Positions 32,889-45,749 are shown, counted from the stretch's first letter. The stretch: DNA of 64,000 nucleotides from Chloranthus sessilifolius (GCA_021018995.1 CM037587.1:63693604-63757603); one strand, 5' to 3'. Translations and numbers: made by a program. Notes: generated from the sequence alone by a model not told the origin.

Positions 32889-32905
32889 CACCCCCAAACC
32901 TAAGT
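32889..32905 (-). other. Polypurine tract of the Athila element
   Basis: Minus-strand 'cttaggtttgggggtgg', preceded by 'ggactagcaaaa'. This tail is typical of Athila and Tat elements and adjoins the 3' LTR. Confidence 0.85.
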
Positions 32906-34830
32906 TTTGCTAGTCCCTGAACAAAGGAGAAATTAAAAACAAGTACTGAAAAAAGAAAATGTCACTTTTGTAGGGAGCACGAATGCATTTAGCATATGCA
33001 TCAAGCCTTTTGAACCGCTAGGTGATCCCTAGTGGAGGAGTGAAGTCTTCTGAGGGTTTTCAGTAAAGTTACCCATAAACTTCCATATGAATATGATTAA
33101 ACTAAGTGCAAGCAATTACAAATTGGATCCCAACAAATTCAGCTTTATTTCATACCTTATCCTTTTGAATTCAGAGGTTTCAAATCAGTAAATGTAAACA
33201 CATTTAATACCTAATACCTTTGTCAAACTTATCATCACAATCTGATATCATCACGGGAGTGCTATGTGCATAACAGTATGTACTTCATCACTTCTTTAAG
33301 AATCAGGTTCAAACAATGCCTAAATAAGTCTAATTTCAGACTCAATTATCTCAAAGGCATACTCTCACAAATGATTTCAAAGGTGTATCAGTTCACACAT
33401 CTCAAGAACAGTCACAACCCTCAAATAGGACTGCAAGCATGAGCATAGGCAATACTCTAATTCCTGAAATCTTCTAACTCTCTTTACCATAGATTACACA
33501 GCTCTCCATCTCCACATGACAGCTCAATCAACTTCAGATCAGTAAGGTATTTTTATTGGGTTGTAATGTGGCTTATGGGTGAGGTTTATAAGGAAAAAGG
33601 GGTAAAGAGAAATTCAAAATTGAGAAATCAGTAAAGGTAACGAGGTGGTGCACACACCTTCTTCATCTCAGCACAATCTTCATCTTCTTTGAATTTTCAA
33701 TTGAAGTGACTTCCCTTCCTTATTTTTGTTTTGCTTTTCTTCTTTCTTTTTGTATATATATATATAATATTTTTTTTTTCATTTATTATTATTATTATTT
33801 TATATGAGCTAGAATGCCACAATTTTTTTTTTACAACTGGTACACAGCTGCCATAATGTCCTTTCTTAAAATTTCTCTCTTTTTCTTCCACCAAATATGA
33901 AACCTTGCTCCTCTAACCTCACTTCTCCCTTCACTTCCTGAATTCTCAAATTGAGGGTGAACTGAAACAGGTGAAGAGGTTTAGGAAAAAAAATATTTTG
34001 ATGTTTTTGTCAAAGAAGAATGAAATTTTCAAGCTCAAATTGTGTGTATCAAGGACGGTTGAAAGGTGGGGATTTTAAGCTCAAACTGTCCAAAAGGGGG
34101 CCTTACACCATTTCTTTCATGTTATGAATGTTGTCAATTTGTTTCAACTTGGAGTGCATAACTTCTAGTGAAAGAACACAGGTTCAAACAGTCCTTAGAG
34201 CAGAATTTTTTTTTTGCCAAAACACTCTTCAAAAGAAATTTTTACAGGCCCAACTCTCACTAGGTATGGTCTTCCTTAGGACTCTCAAGACATGCCATCG
34301 CTTTTTTTTCTCTCCTTAATGGTTCACTATATACTGATTATGACAAAAATTTCTTGATGTTGTCTTTCATGGAAATGATGAATTTTCGAAAATATCCAAA
34401 AATTAAACAGTCTACCATACATTTTTTTAAATCTTCCTTTTTCAAAATTATTCAGTTTGAAATTATGCTAAATTTGTTTTGGTCTCATCCATACCATTGC
34501 ACTTGACTTAATTATCTCACACAAAATTATTTCAAAATTACCCTACTATACCCCTAAACCTATGAGGAATAGTGTCCTCACTGCTTTGGAAGCGTATAAA
34601 AAGGCAATAGTAGGGTAAGCACAAGGATAATATCAAGTGAAGCATTAGAACAAAATTAAAGACAAAGGAAAGCAAGAAACTTAGTTGGAACTGTCAAAAC
34701 AGAAATTTTATTTAACACAAATAATTACAAAACACGAGAGAAACAGAACAGTCTAAATATAACAAACAGTATATACAACAAAATTCTACATACAAACTAA
34801 TTACAACCAAATCCTAAACACAGTCTACAC
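32906..34830 (-). other. 3' non-coding tail of the Athila element
   Basis: No coding signal. It has homology to the other Athila tail near 33,000-33,070 ('ggtgatccctagtggagg'), a (TA)n run at 33,750-33,766 and several T-runs. Its length (1.9 kb) is ordinary for elements of this lineage with an extra coding region. Confidence 0.6.
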
Positions 34831-37629
34831 CTAATCAGAATCAGAGTCAGAGCTTGATATGGTCATTGGCTCCCATCTTTTTTGCTGAGCAAGTTTGTCA
34901 TACTCCTTGAGCTTCTCCTTCCTCTTCAGTTTCTTAGTGCTGGCAGCACCCTCCTTAGTCCTTTTAGTAGATGGTTTCTTAGGCTTGCTGTTGCCCTAGG
35001 GCATTGTGGGCTCTTTGATAGAAAGGCCTTTGGCTGAAGGACCCAAGGCAGAGTATAGGGAGAGGGTCTCTACAAGTCTAGCAAGCATGTTAGATTTAGT
35101 CCTATAAATCTTGTATAGGTCAAGGGAGTTGAGGACCATCTTCCATAATTTCCATTCCTCTTTCCTATGGGCTTCTAAAACAGGGTCAATCTCCTCTTGA
35201 TGTGCCTGCTATAGTAACACCATGGCTGCATCCACTAAAAATTTCACATCCTCTTTGACATAGGGGTTGGTCTCAATGGCTTTAGTGAGGGATGGCAAAG
35301 GTGAAAAGGTGTTGATGCCATATGGGACAATGGCCCAATGGTGAGGGTCATCCATGAAGGAGGTGTTGATGGGCAGCTCAGGAAGTGGAGGTGATGGTAC
35401 AATGAGGGTCAATGGCAGCTCTTATTCCACAACAATTGGTTCAGGTGGGGTGGAGGGGTAGGTGAAATGTAAAAAGGGTAGGTCAGCTTCAATGGGGTCA
35501 GTTTGGGTTGCAACAGGGATGGACAAAACTACTTCCTCAAAATTAGTTTGAGTGGAGGCATCGGAGGTAAGTACTGCAGGGATTAATGGGATTGGTTCTT
35601 CCACCTCAGCAGTGGGAGGCACTACTATAGGGGACAACTGGGGAATGGAGGAGTAGGTATAGGAGTGGGAATTGTAAGAGGTTCGGAGGTAGGGGTAGCT
35701 GGGATTAAGGTTGATTTAATGGCATGGAGGTAGGTGTCCATAGCAGACTGGTTTGCTATGTTGGTTTGGAGCTGGGCTAGGATGGATGTGAGAAGGGAAA
35801 GAATCTAGGCAGAGGCCTCTGGTAGGATTTGGGCTTGGGTAACAAGTGGAATGGGTATAATGGGCTCGAAGGGAGATGTGGGAGCATGCTGAAAAGGTGG
35901 GGTGAGAGCATTCTGGAATTGAGTGGGCTGTAGATAGTCAGGCAAAGGGGAGTACTCATGCCCAATGTTCTCCACAATGGAGTCAATTAGGGATGAATAT
36001 TTTTCCCCTCAGTGGTGAAATGTTCCAGGTGCAGGTGAGACATGGAGGTAGTGAGGTCAATATGAGAGGATATGGAAGGTGGAGAGGAAGTGACTGGGGC
36101 AGTTGATGTAGATGGAGCTGCTGGTGCAGGGCTCAAGGGTTCAACAGCTGGGATGGATGGGCTAGCTGGAGGGGTTGTAGGTGACGTTGATTTTCTCTGG
36201 TAGGTGGATGTGATGGGAAGTGAAGGTAGGGTAGCAATTGGGTTTGTGGTAAGAGGAGCTGACACAGGGGTGATTGTGGTGATGGTGGAAGAGATGGTTG
36301 AGCTGCTAGGAGGTATGGGGACTGAAATGGATGGTTTGGAGGGTGATGAAATGGGAATGCTGGCAACATCAGAGTTGATAACAGGCAAGGTTACAGTAGT
36401 GGAAGGGAGGAGTATGGGTGCAAAGGTCATAGGTAGAGGCACTGAGCTAGGCCCACCAGAGGTGGATAGAGGCTCTGAGCTAGCTGATGTGGTTTTCCCA
36501 GTTGTAGCTACTGAGCTGGCTGATGGGGCTGTAGGAATCATAGGTGCAGCTGCTGAGCTGGTCACCTGAGGGGTTTCTTTGTCAGGACTCTCAACTGATT
36601 TCCTCTTGCTTTTCCCAATCAGGGTCCTACTAGTAGACCAAACCCTACTCCCAAACACCTCTGGGCTCAATTTCTCCACTGGCTCATCTTTTTGTATCAC
36701 AAATTTTCCTTTCCTTAGCAAAGCAGTGATGAGTTTGTTGTAGGGTAATCCTGGCAAGGCCTATCCTCTTTTGATCTTTTCATTCACATTTACCATGGCC
36801 TCAAATATCAGTTGAGAGACATTCATGAACTGACCCTAGGAGAAAAAGTAAAGGGCATCCACTATAGGGGTTCTTCTCTCCTGCAGATGTCCACTGACAT
36901 AAATGTTCTTTCTCAAGATTAAGTCTATGAAAAGCAGGCTTGGGCCTGGGTCTCTCCTCATTAATGACTCCTCAGAGTTCACAATGCCTTGAGTCAGATG
37001 TCTAGCGATTGCTCTAAAGGAAACATTTTCTGGTGCTCCTAAACCATAAACTAGGTCATAAACTAATGGGACCCCTAATGCCAAACCAATATCACTGTAA
37101 TCCACAGCTAGCTCCCAATTATCAATCAAAACCACAAGGGTGGGCTCAGTTTACCTTGGCTTCATCTTCTTCCTGATGTTCTGATACCACAGTTTGACTA
37201 ATCTAGGGTACGCCTTCTCTTGTAATGGGGCCATCAAAGGTGTCAGGTCTGCCTTCACCAAATAGTCCAAGGTGTCCTTACACTCCTCTACCTTAGAAAA
37301 ATAAGGTAGGTTTTCTCAGGGATTAGGTCCAAGGCATCCACAAACTCATTGGGGGTAGTCAGGTTCATAGGTATCTCAGGTTCTGCCTCAGGGTTAGGTT
37401 CTGCCTCAGGGATAGGTTCAGGCACTGGAACATCCTCAACAATTTCTTCATTGATTTTGGCTTTCTTGGATTTCTTAGCTTTCTTAGGTTTTTCCATGAT
37501 GAGCTTCCTCTTAGCAGGTGGGGCATCTTTAGGCTGTGTAACTAGTCTACTTGATTTTCTAGTGGATTTTTGGGCAGATTTGGAAGGGGCTTTGAAAAGG
37601 TTAGCCAATGTATCCTCACGGTAAGCCAT
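34831..37629 (-). pseudogene. Extra coding region, Transposase_32-like (fossil)
   Basis: A minus-strand coding region in the 'env-like' position after integrase. It begins MAYREDTLANLFKAP (37,629) with a basic tract 'KRKLIMEKPKKAKKSKKAK', then an acidic Pro/Glu-rich stretch. Near 37,200 it has 'LTPLMAPLQEKAYPRLVKLW', then (37,135-36,836) 'DPGPSLLFIDLILRKNIYVS', then (36,757) 'GLPYNKLITALLRKGKFVI', all matching the chromovirus extra region in order. A very long Ser/Thr/Pro-rich segment follows (36,560-35,990), then a Lys-rich end near 34,850-34,990 and an acidic Ser/Asp tail. No signal peptide or membrane segment is visible, so an envelope role is not supported; the basic tracts suggest a nuclear protein (inference). 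The region is broken in several places. Confidence 0.65.
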
Positions 37630-37974
37630 TGGTCACAAAATTTACACAATCAACTCCCAACAACCAATAGCAGTCTTCCTTTCTCAATCAAATTGACCAC
37701 ACACACAGGAATATGGAAGTACAAAGCCTGAAAATCACAGAGTGGAGGTTGAAGAACTTACTCACAAAACCTAGGGTTTCTCAGGGCTTGCTGTACACGG
37801 CACCAAACTGATAGAGACCATGTGCAAAATATAGCCCTTGTAAAATTGAAGCAACTAGAACAACGACAAGGTAATTGGAGTTGGGACCAGTGAGATGGGG
37901 GAGAAAGAAGAAATTGAGAAATTGGGCACAAGAGGAACAGAGCTCTGAGCAGAAGATGTTGACTGGATAAAATG

Positions 37975-38415
37975 ACCTCTCGACAGGTTTAAAATGAGTA
38001 AAAAGCTCTTTCGATAGGTTAGAGAGGAGATTTCAACAGGTTGAAGCTACCTGTCGAACATTTAAAATCATTAGTCTGTCAGGATGAAGGTCTCGAGAGG
38101 TTCTTTCAACCTATCGACAGGTACACGGGCTTCAGATTCCAACCTCTCGACAGGTTTAAAATACTTAGCATTTAGCCTCTCAACAGGTATCAGAACTTGT
38201 TGAAAACATAGCCTACAACTTCAGTACCTATCGACTCTCTCTCTCTCTCTCAGCATCTCGATAGGTTCATAGATCTGTTAAAAATTCACATTTACACCTT
38301 TAGTACTTGTCGAGCATCAACTCAACCCTCTTGACAGGCATCAGAACCTATCGAAATTCTCGGTGAGAACCTTCATAACCTATCGAAAATCATTTAGCAC
38401 CTCTCGACAAGTCTG
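37975..38415. repeat. AACCTGTCGACAGGTT array upstream of the extra region
   Basis: About fifteen full, half or one-base-variant sites ('ctcgacaggtt', 'cctatcgacagg', 'ctctcgacaagt') fill 440 bp between integrase and the extra coding region. It is the same word as in the LTRs of this family. Confidence 0.88.
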
Positions 38416-38594
38416 TTTTTCATTCCAAACTTATTTCTTAGCAGTTCATAGTTTTCATTCATGCATTGGGGTTGATGACTCATGATTCTAAATGAAAAAA
38501 AACTAAGCAAAATTGGAAATATATTTACAATGCCAAACAGTTTTGAAAACAGCAAAAACTGACAGTTATGATACATAATATATAATGTTAGAAA

Positions 38595-39750
38595 TTAGTC
38601 ACACTTTGGAGGTTCTTGAAGGTGAATGGTTACCACAGGCTCTACTACATTTTCAACAAAGAGCTTGAGCCTTTGACAATTAACTTTCATGATCCTACCA
38701 TCTTTTGGATCCATGATTTCAACAGCTCCAGATGGGGACATATGTATTATAATATAAGGTCCCTCCCATCTAGATCTCAACTTGCCTGGAAAAAATTTCA
38801 ATTTAGATTTGAACAACCATACCTTGTTGCTAGCAGTAAACTACTTTCTTAGCAACTGCTTTTCATAAATTTTTTTAGCTTTTTCTTTGTAGATCCTTGC
38901 GTTGGAATATGCTTCCAATCTCAACTCTTCCAGCTCTGACAGCTGCAGCCTCCTGTGCATACCAGCAGAAGTTAGATCAACATTTAATGATTTAATAGCC
39001 CAATAGGCTTTATGTTCTAACTCTAATGGTAAATGGTATGCCTTGTCATACACCAACCTAAAGGGAGACATCCCTATTGGGGTCTTATAGGCAGTTCTAT
39101 AAGCCCAAAGAGCATCAGTCAACTTCAGGGCCCAATCCTTCCTATTTCCTCTCACAGTTTTCTCTAAGATGTGTTGATCTCTTTATTAGAAATTTTCACC
39201 TACCCACTAGTCTGAGGGTGCTATGGGGTGGAAACTCTGTGTGTCACAGAGTACTTTTTAAGCAAGTTCTCAAACTGTCTATTACAGAAATGACTTCTCC
39301 CATCACTAATGATAGCTCTAGGGGTGCCAAACCTAGAGAAAATATTGTCTTTCAAGAAGTTGAGGATAACTCTGTGATCACTGGTTCTTGTGGCTATGGC
39401 CTCAACCCATTTGGACACATAGTCCACGACCACAAGAATAAAATTGTATCCATAAGAAGGAGGGAAGGGAACCATGAAGTCAATCCCCCAAATGTCAAAT
39501 AATTCAACCACAACTATAGGCTGTAAGGACATGAAATTTCTTTTGAGATACTTCCCATTTTCTGACATCTTTCACAAGCTTTACAATGCTGCCATGCATC
39601 TCTGAAGATGGTGGGCCAATAAAATCCACTTTGAAGCACCTTTACAGAAGTCTTGTTTCCACTGAAATGGCCTCCATAAGCCTGTTCATGACACATGGTT
39701 AGTATGCTGTGAAATTCATTCTCAGGGACACACCTCCTCACAACTTGATC
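38595..39750 (-). pseudogene. Athila integrase (fossil)
   Basis: Zinc-binding region 'CHEQAYGGHFSGNKTSVKVL' with 'HCKACERCQKMG' (39,741-39,514), catalytic-core region 'WGIDFMVPFPPSYGYNFILV' and 'GTPRAIISDGRSHFCN', later '[20 protein letters not shown]', and the C-terminal 'LRSRWEGPYIIIHMSPSGAV'. The order is complete, although the reading is interrupted. Confidence 0.93.
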
Positions 39751-39869
39751 TGCACAATGCTTGAAAAGGTATGGATCCTTTCACATGTAATGTCTGATAT
39801 GGGAAAAGAATAGCTCCCTATCCATTTTGTTCCAATGTGGGGGAATCCCACCCACCGCCAAGTAATTCA

Positions 39870-40514
39870 CTATGTTTGCAAACCAAGGTGCAGAAGTGCT
39901 GACAGTAAACAGCTCTGTTCATCAGGAAATGAGTCATTAATAGGCAGTCTATCAAACTCAGCAGCTAAGATCCTAGATAGGTGGTCTGCAACCACATTTT
40001 CAATCTCTTTTTTGTCTTTAATCTCAAGATCAAGCTCTTGTAATAGGAGGATCCATCTGATTAATCTTAGTTTAACATCCCTTTTAGACAAAAGGTACTT
40101 CAGGGCTGAGTGGTCTGTGAACACCACAATCTTAGATCCTAACATATGAGACTTGAATTTTTTCAAAGCATAAATAATGACCAATAATTCCTTCTCAATT
40201 GTGGTGTAGTTTAACTGAGCATCAATCACTGTCTTGCTTGTATAAGTAATCACAGAAGGTAACTTATCCTTTCTTTGCCCCAAAACTGTACCAATAACAA
40301 AATCTGATGCATCACACATTAGCTTAAATGACAAAGAATAATCAGGTGCTTGAAGAACAGGTGCAGAGGTTAAATAGCCTTTCAAAAACTCAAAAGCAAT
40401 GAGACATTCATCATTGAATTCAAAAGGAACCTCTTGGCACAACAGGTGACAAAGAGGTTTTGAGATTTTACTGAAATCTTTGATGAATCTCCTATAAAAA
40501 CCAGCATGCCCCAA
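39870..40514 (-). pseudogene. Athila RNase H and connection domain (fossil)
   Basis: 'GHAGFYRRFIKDFSKISKPL' opens it; 'LMCDASDFVIGTVLGQRKDK', 'NYTTIEKELLVIIYALKKF' and 'IVVFTDHSALKYLLSKRDVK' are the RNase H blocks. It ends 'VVADHLSRI', the usual end of RNase H in Ty3/gypsy elements. Confidence 0.93.
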
Positions 40515-40519
40515 GAAAG

Positions 40520-41300
40520 ATTCGACTTATTTGACAGTTTTAGGTGGGGGTAAATGTGCAATCAAATCTATTTTAGCCTGGTCTACTTCTATGCCTCTGT
40601 GAGAAACAACATGGCCAAGGACAATGCCTTGATTGACCATAAAATGACTCTTTTCCTAACTCAAAACCAAGTTGGTTTCTTCACATCTCTGCAGCACTAG
40701 GCTGTGATGTAGACACTAACTAAAATTGTCTCCAAAGATAAAAAAATCATTCATGAATATCTCTAAAATCTGATCAATCATAAAAGAGAAGATGGCATAC
40801 ACCTTTGGAAAATTGCAGGGGCATTGAACAATCCAAATGGCATCCTTTTATAGGCAAAGGTGTCAAATGGATATATAAAAATGATTTTCTCTTGGTCTTG
40901 TGGATACACAGGGATTTGGTTATACCCAGAATATCCATCAAGAAATTAATAAAAAGCTTTGCCTTCCAACTTGTCCAAATTCTGGTCTATGAAGGGTAAA
41001 GAAAAGTAGTCTTTTCTGGTTTTTAAATTGGGCTTTCGATAATCAATGCACACCCTCCAATCAGTGGTTTCTCTGGTTGGAATTAGCTTACCAGAATCAG
41101 ATTTAACCACAGTGATTCCAGATTGCTTAGGTACCACCTGAGTAGGTGCCACCCATTCATAATCTAAAATGGGATAGATGATTCCTGCATTTAACAATTT
41201 GACCACCTCCTTCATCACTACCTCTTGCATGTGGGGGTTTAACTTTCTCTACATCTCTGTAGAGGGTTAGAATGCTCTTTCAAGTGGATCTTAGGCATAC
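40520..41300 (-). pseudogene. Athila reverse transcriptase (fossil)
   Basis: The clearest block is 41,230-40,946: 'QEVVMKEVVKLLNAGIIYPI' and 'WRVCIDYRKPNLKTRKDYFS', ending 'PFIDQNLDKLEGKAFY'. The remainder toward 40,520 is recognisable from its close match to the polymerase at 63,420-64,000. The region is broken. Confidence 0.88.
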
Positions 41301-41519
41301 AAACAATAGGGCTAATGCCTCCAAGATCAACAATAGTCTAACCTATTGCTCTTTTATGCCTTTTCAATATATACAATAGCTCTTCTTCTTGTTCATCAGT
41401 GAGAGAGGAAGAAATTATCACAGGCAATTTCTGATTAGCTCCCAAAATGCATATTTCAAAGACTTTGGCAGCTGTTACAATTCCACATCAGGTGGACTTA
41501 TGAGTGAAGGCAACAAAGG

Positions 41520-42130
41520 TGCCTATGAAGGTGGTGGAAGAGATAACACAGATGATTTCCAAGGAGGATACCTTATTGCTGGCCCCACTTCAGAATTTAA
41601 CGCTTTCACCTCTTGAACCACAGGTGTGGGGGCCTTCTCTTCCACAATTTCGCTCCACATATTTTCAAAAATATCACACAAATCATTACAATGCAGCAGC
41701 TTGGGCAAAGTCTCTTCCACAAGCTCATCCAACACATCAATCAAAAAGCAATCCTCACTATCCAAGTGAGGCTGACTTGCTGTATTGTAAACATTCAGTT
41801 TTACTTTCATATTGGCAAAAGATATCTCCATTACACCTTATCTATATCGTATACAAGCATTGGCAGTGGCCAAGAAAGGCCTGCCCAAAATTACAAGAAT
41901 GGAGGTAGTGCACTTGCTTGGTTCCATGTCAAGAACTAGAAATTTTGTTGGATAAAAGAATTTGTCAATCCCAACTAACACATCTTTAATCATTCCCACA
42001 TGCCTCCTTTCAGATTTGTTAGCTTGATGTAATACCACATATGTGGGTTTTAATTCTCCCAAACCTAACTTCTCATAAACTGAATATGGAAGTTAGTTTA
42101 CACTTGCCCCCAGATCTAACAAGGCTTTCT
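41520..42130 (-). pseudogene. Athila retropepsin region (fossil)
   Basis: 'MGELKPTYVVLHQANKSERR', 'GMIKDVLVGIDKFFYPTKFL' and 'ILGRPFLATANACIRYR' correspond to the second half of Athila protease. The active-site opening lies just upstream (about 42,100). The inter-domain piece 'VYNTASQPHLDSEDCFLIDV' follows. Confidence 0.85.
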
Positions 42131-42349
42131 CAATAGTGTGATCCCCAATGATGCAAGGGATTGTGGGAACTCCAGGGTCTTGGAGCTTTATTGGGGTTGC
42201 AATGGGCAGCACTTAGTTCACTTTCTTAGCATAAAAGACCTTCTTGGATAGGTGTATCCTAGATTGTCTTTTGTGTGTGCACAAATCTTTTTAAAATTTT
42301 GCATAGGCTGGAACTTGCTTGATTGCATCAAGCAAAGACAAGTTGATCT

Positions 42350-44026
42350 TCACTTATTTAAATGTTTCTATCATTTCCTCAACTTTAACATTCCCCTTAT
42401 AAAAAAGAGAAGGTGCTTGAAGTGCATTGGGAAATGGCAAATGGGGGACTGATCTCCCATTAGCTGCCTTAATAATCCCATCAATTTTTTCTTTATTTTT
42501 ATTTTTATTTTTCTGTTGGGGCTCATCAACACTCCCCTTATTTCTCATATGTTGCTCTTGTTGCATATCATTATGGGTTGTTGTTTCTTTTCCTGCACTT
42601 TTCTCAGGCTCAACACCAACCTTGTTATCAATCAGCTTTCCACTTCTCAAAGTGGTGACAAATTTATCTTCTTCATATGAAGAAGTCTCACCCACATATA
42701 CTGCCTTTTTGGTTGTTCATGGGCTGACTAGGCAGTCTTTTCTCTTCTCTCCAAGTCAAAGTATTGGAGAGCTGACCAAGGTGGTCTGCTATCTTCTTAA
42801 TACTTTGGCTATGAGAGTTGACTGTTTGAGACAAAGAGCCCAAATTCTGCAGTGAAGCGAGAACTTGCTCTTCAAATATGAGGGATCTAGAGGGTGCTGG
42901 GGCTGGTGCACTTTGATGCATAGGTTGTGCCATTGGCTGGACCATAGGCTGTTGGTAATGGGGCCTTGAAGTAATTCTGCTGGTAGGGCTGAACATTTCT
43001 ATAGGGCATGAACTATTGTGGTTGCTGCTGCTGTAGGTTTTGGAAGATATCTTGTCTCCACCTCAAGTTGGAGTGGTTTCTTCAATGATAACCAACAGTT
43101 AGCTGTTGTCCAAAGGACTGAGCAACATTCATATATTCCATAATCATATCTGGAAATTGGGTAGCAGAGGGACATTCTTCAAGGGAGTGAGTGGGGGACT
43201 GGCTTATTAAATATACCTCCTCCACTTTGACAGCCATTAGAGACTGCATTGCTCACATGAGTTTATCAAATTTCTGAGTCAAAGTATCTACCTTCATTTT
43301 CAAATCATTATAACCACTGACCTCATACATTTTCCCTCTTGCAGTCTTCTCTCTCATCACTCTAATAGGAGTCTCAATGTCCCTTGACAAAGTCTCCCTT
43401 TGCAGAAAGTTTTCACTAATGATATCAAACAACTTTCAAGCCTCATCAGCTGTTTTGTGGAGGTAAGTACCTCCACATGAGGCATCAACCATGTCCATGC
43501 TCTCGAGATCAATTTCTTGATAGAAACTTTGAATAAGTTACCGTTCAGGAATTTGGTGATGGGGACATTATTTCAAGAGCTCCTTAAATCTCTCCCATGC
43601 TTGGTGAAAGTCTTCCATTGGGGACCGAGCAAAGGAGATTATGCTCTTCCTCAGCTGACTTGTTTTAGACATGGAGAAAAACTTGGCCAGAAATTGATAT
43701 TGAAGGTCATTCCAAGACTGAATACTATTGGTTGGGAGCATTGACAGCCAAGTTCTGACTCTGTCCTTTAGTGAAAAAGGAAAGAGTCTCAACCTGATTG
43801 CTTCCTTCCTCAAATCTGTAATATTGAAAGTAGTGCACAATCATAGGAATTCATCAATGTGCTTGTATGAGTCTTCCTTACTCAGGCCATGATATGAGGG
43901 CAACATCTGTATGATGAAAGATTTAATCTCATAGTTCCATTGGACACTAGGGAATTGAATGCAGAAGGGAGAGTTGTACACCCCTGGTGCATTGAATTCT
44001 TTTAATGTCCTAGGTTGCTCACCCAT
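42350..44026 (-). pseudogene. Athila gag (fossil)
   Basis: The likely start MGEQPRTLKEFNAPG is at about 44,026; the element at 60,630 opens the same way. The capsid core 'LRLFPFSLKDRVRTWLSMLP' lies near 43,780. A Gln/Pro-rich zone follows around 42,870-43,080, then the protease-proximal linker. The region is broken. Confidence 0.87.
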
Positions 44027-44447
44027 TACAGAGATCTCACAATTAACCACAAGTGTGTATAGGGACTGCTTAGGTATGAGAAGTCTCTCAACTTCAAGAT
44101 CTAAAGGAAGAATCTCAAGATTGAGAGATCTTTTATCAAGCATACACAGTAGAAACATAAAATCACAGCACAGATTTCAGCAAAGCAGTTACAAAAACAC
44201 ACAACTATTGCTGCAGATCTAAAAATTTACAGATCTAAAAATATAAATGAGTTAGGAAATGCAAACTCAAGCAAAGTTAGCTCCTCCAATCAGCACAGTG
44301 CTCCTCTCGGAGCTACAATTTCAGATCTGAAACACAAAATTAAGCTACAAAAAACTATAGCAGTAATTAGTCAAACACAAAATAAGCAATTATAAATCTA
44401 TATCTAAAATAAGAAAAACTTAAATCTATTAATTCTAAAAACACAAA

Positions 44448-44465
44448 TCCCCAGCAGCAACGCCA
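44448..44465 (-). other. Primer-binding site (tRNA-Asp type)
   Basis: Minus-strand TGGCGTTGCTGCTGGGGA, against the plant tRNA-Asp complement TGGCGCCGTTGCCGGGGA usual for Athila. It lies six bases from the LTR end. Confidence 0.85.
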
Positions 44466-45466
44466 AAAACTTGTGTTGCTTACCTTGCAATTGTTAAAGG
44501 GTTAAAAATAACAAACTAAAAGACAAATCATAGAGAAATGAGATCAAGGTAAGGCAACCAGTCCTGCAAGAACTAGAGTTGTTGCAGCAAGCTTTAAGGG
44601 GTAAGTAAGGGTAGGTCCACAGGAAAATGTGCTCTAAAATATAGTAAATCTCCAGATCTATAACAGATCTATAGCAGATCTGGCACTCTAACCTATCCTA
44701 GTTTAAAACAAAGCAAGAAAGGAAAGAGGAGAGATTATTAAAGGGTTGTCACTTTCCTAAAACTACAGAAAATTAAAGGTATTGCTAATGATCTAGAACT
44801 GATTAAAACACAGATTTAAGGAAATGGAGAAAATGATTAAAATCAAAAGGGGAAGAGTAGCAGCTGGGGATTATAGTTTTCACTAAAAATTGGTTGGCTC
44901 AAAGGCAATGCAAGAGATGGGTTTGCAACAACCCTTCATCTGGCTACAAGCTCAGATGCAAGGTATAAGAATCCAACATCAATCAGAGAATTGGAGTGAT
45001 CTTAAGGTTATGATCTGTCCACTTTAATAGTCACAGATCATCATAGAGATTCCTCTAATTCAAGAATCTTAATTAGAATAATTAAACCATTGCAGATGCT
45101 GTGGATGCAAGGCTACAAGCTCAAACATTCACAGAGAGATTTAATTTAGAGAAATCAAATGCAATCAAGGATCTATAGTTCAAAATCAAGTCTATAATCT
45201 ATAATATACTGATTCAATACAAACTTACAGTATAATGTGCTAAGATCTGTAATCTTTGCAACATCCAATCTCATACAAAGCCTTGAACCTCTTAATTTAC
45301 AGCTCTCAACCTCACCCTAGCTACTAAAAGGGTTTAGCCAATCATGATTGGTCTAAAGAGTGAATAGGGAAGAAGAAAGAGGGTTGAAATTTTGGAAGGA
45401 AAGGGGAATTCGAATTTCCTCTGAGCTCTCTCAATTTCTAGATGGTTCTTTTGTAAACTCCTCAGG

Positions 45467-45474
45467 CTTTTATA
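45467..45474 (-). promoter_or_regulatory. LTR TATA box
   Basis: TATAAAAG on the minus strand, conserved in the LTR piece at 1,624-1,631. Confidence 0.65.
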
Positions 45475-45749
45475 GTCTTCCCCTCTGTCCTCAAATCTAT
45501 TTCAGCCAATCAAAGCTCAAGGGAATAATTCTATTATTATGAGCTGCTGATGTGGCTGATTTTGCTTCTAAAAACTCTCTACTAATTGGTCAAAACTGGA
45601 CAAGTACATGTGAAGTGGTTAGAGAGTTTCCATTCACGCCCATTTGTGTTCCAAAAATATCCCCAAGGGTTGTTAAAGTGCCTTGGAATGTGTGCACAGA
45701 GCACTGAAAGGAGCAGCAGTCTCAGCAGGAACTGAAAAGTTTCCAAATT

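Noticed and set aside
36204-36569. Plus-strand open frame rich in Gly/Val/Met
   Set aside because: It is the antisense of the Ser/Thr/Pro-rich segment of the extra Athila coding region.
34831-37629. Envelope protein gene
   Set aside because: Position fits the 'env-like' label used for Athila, but no signal peptide, membrane segment or furin-like site was seen.
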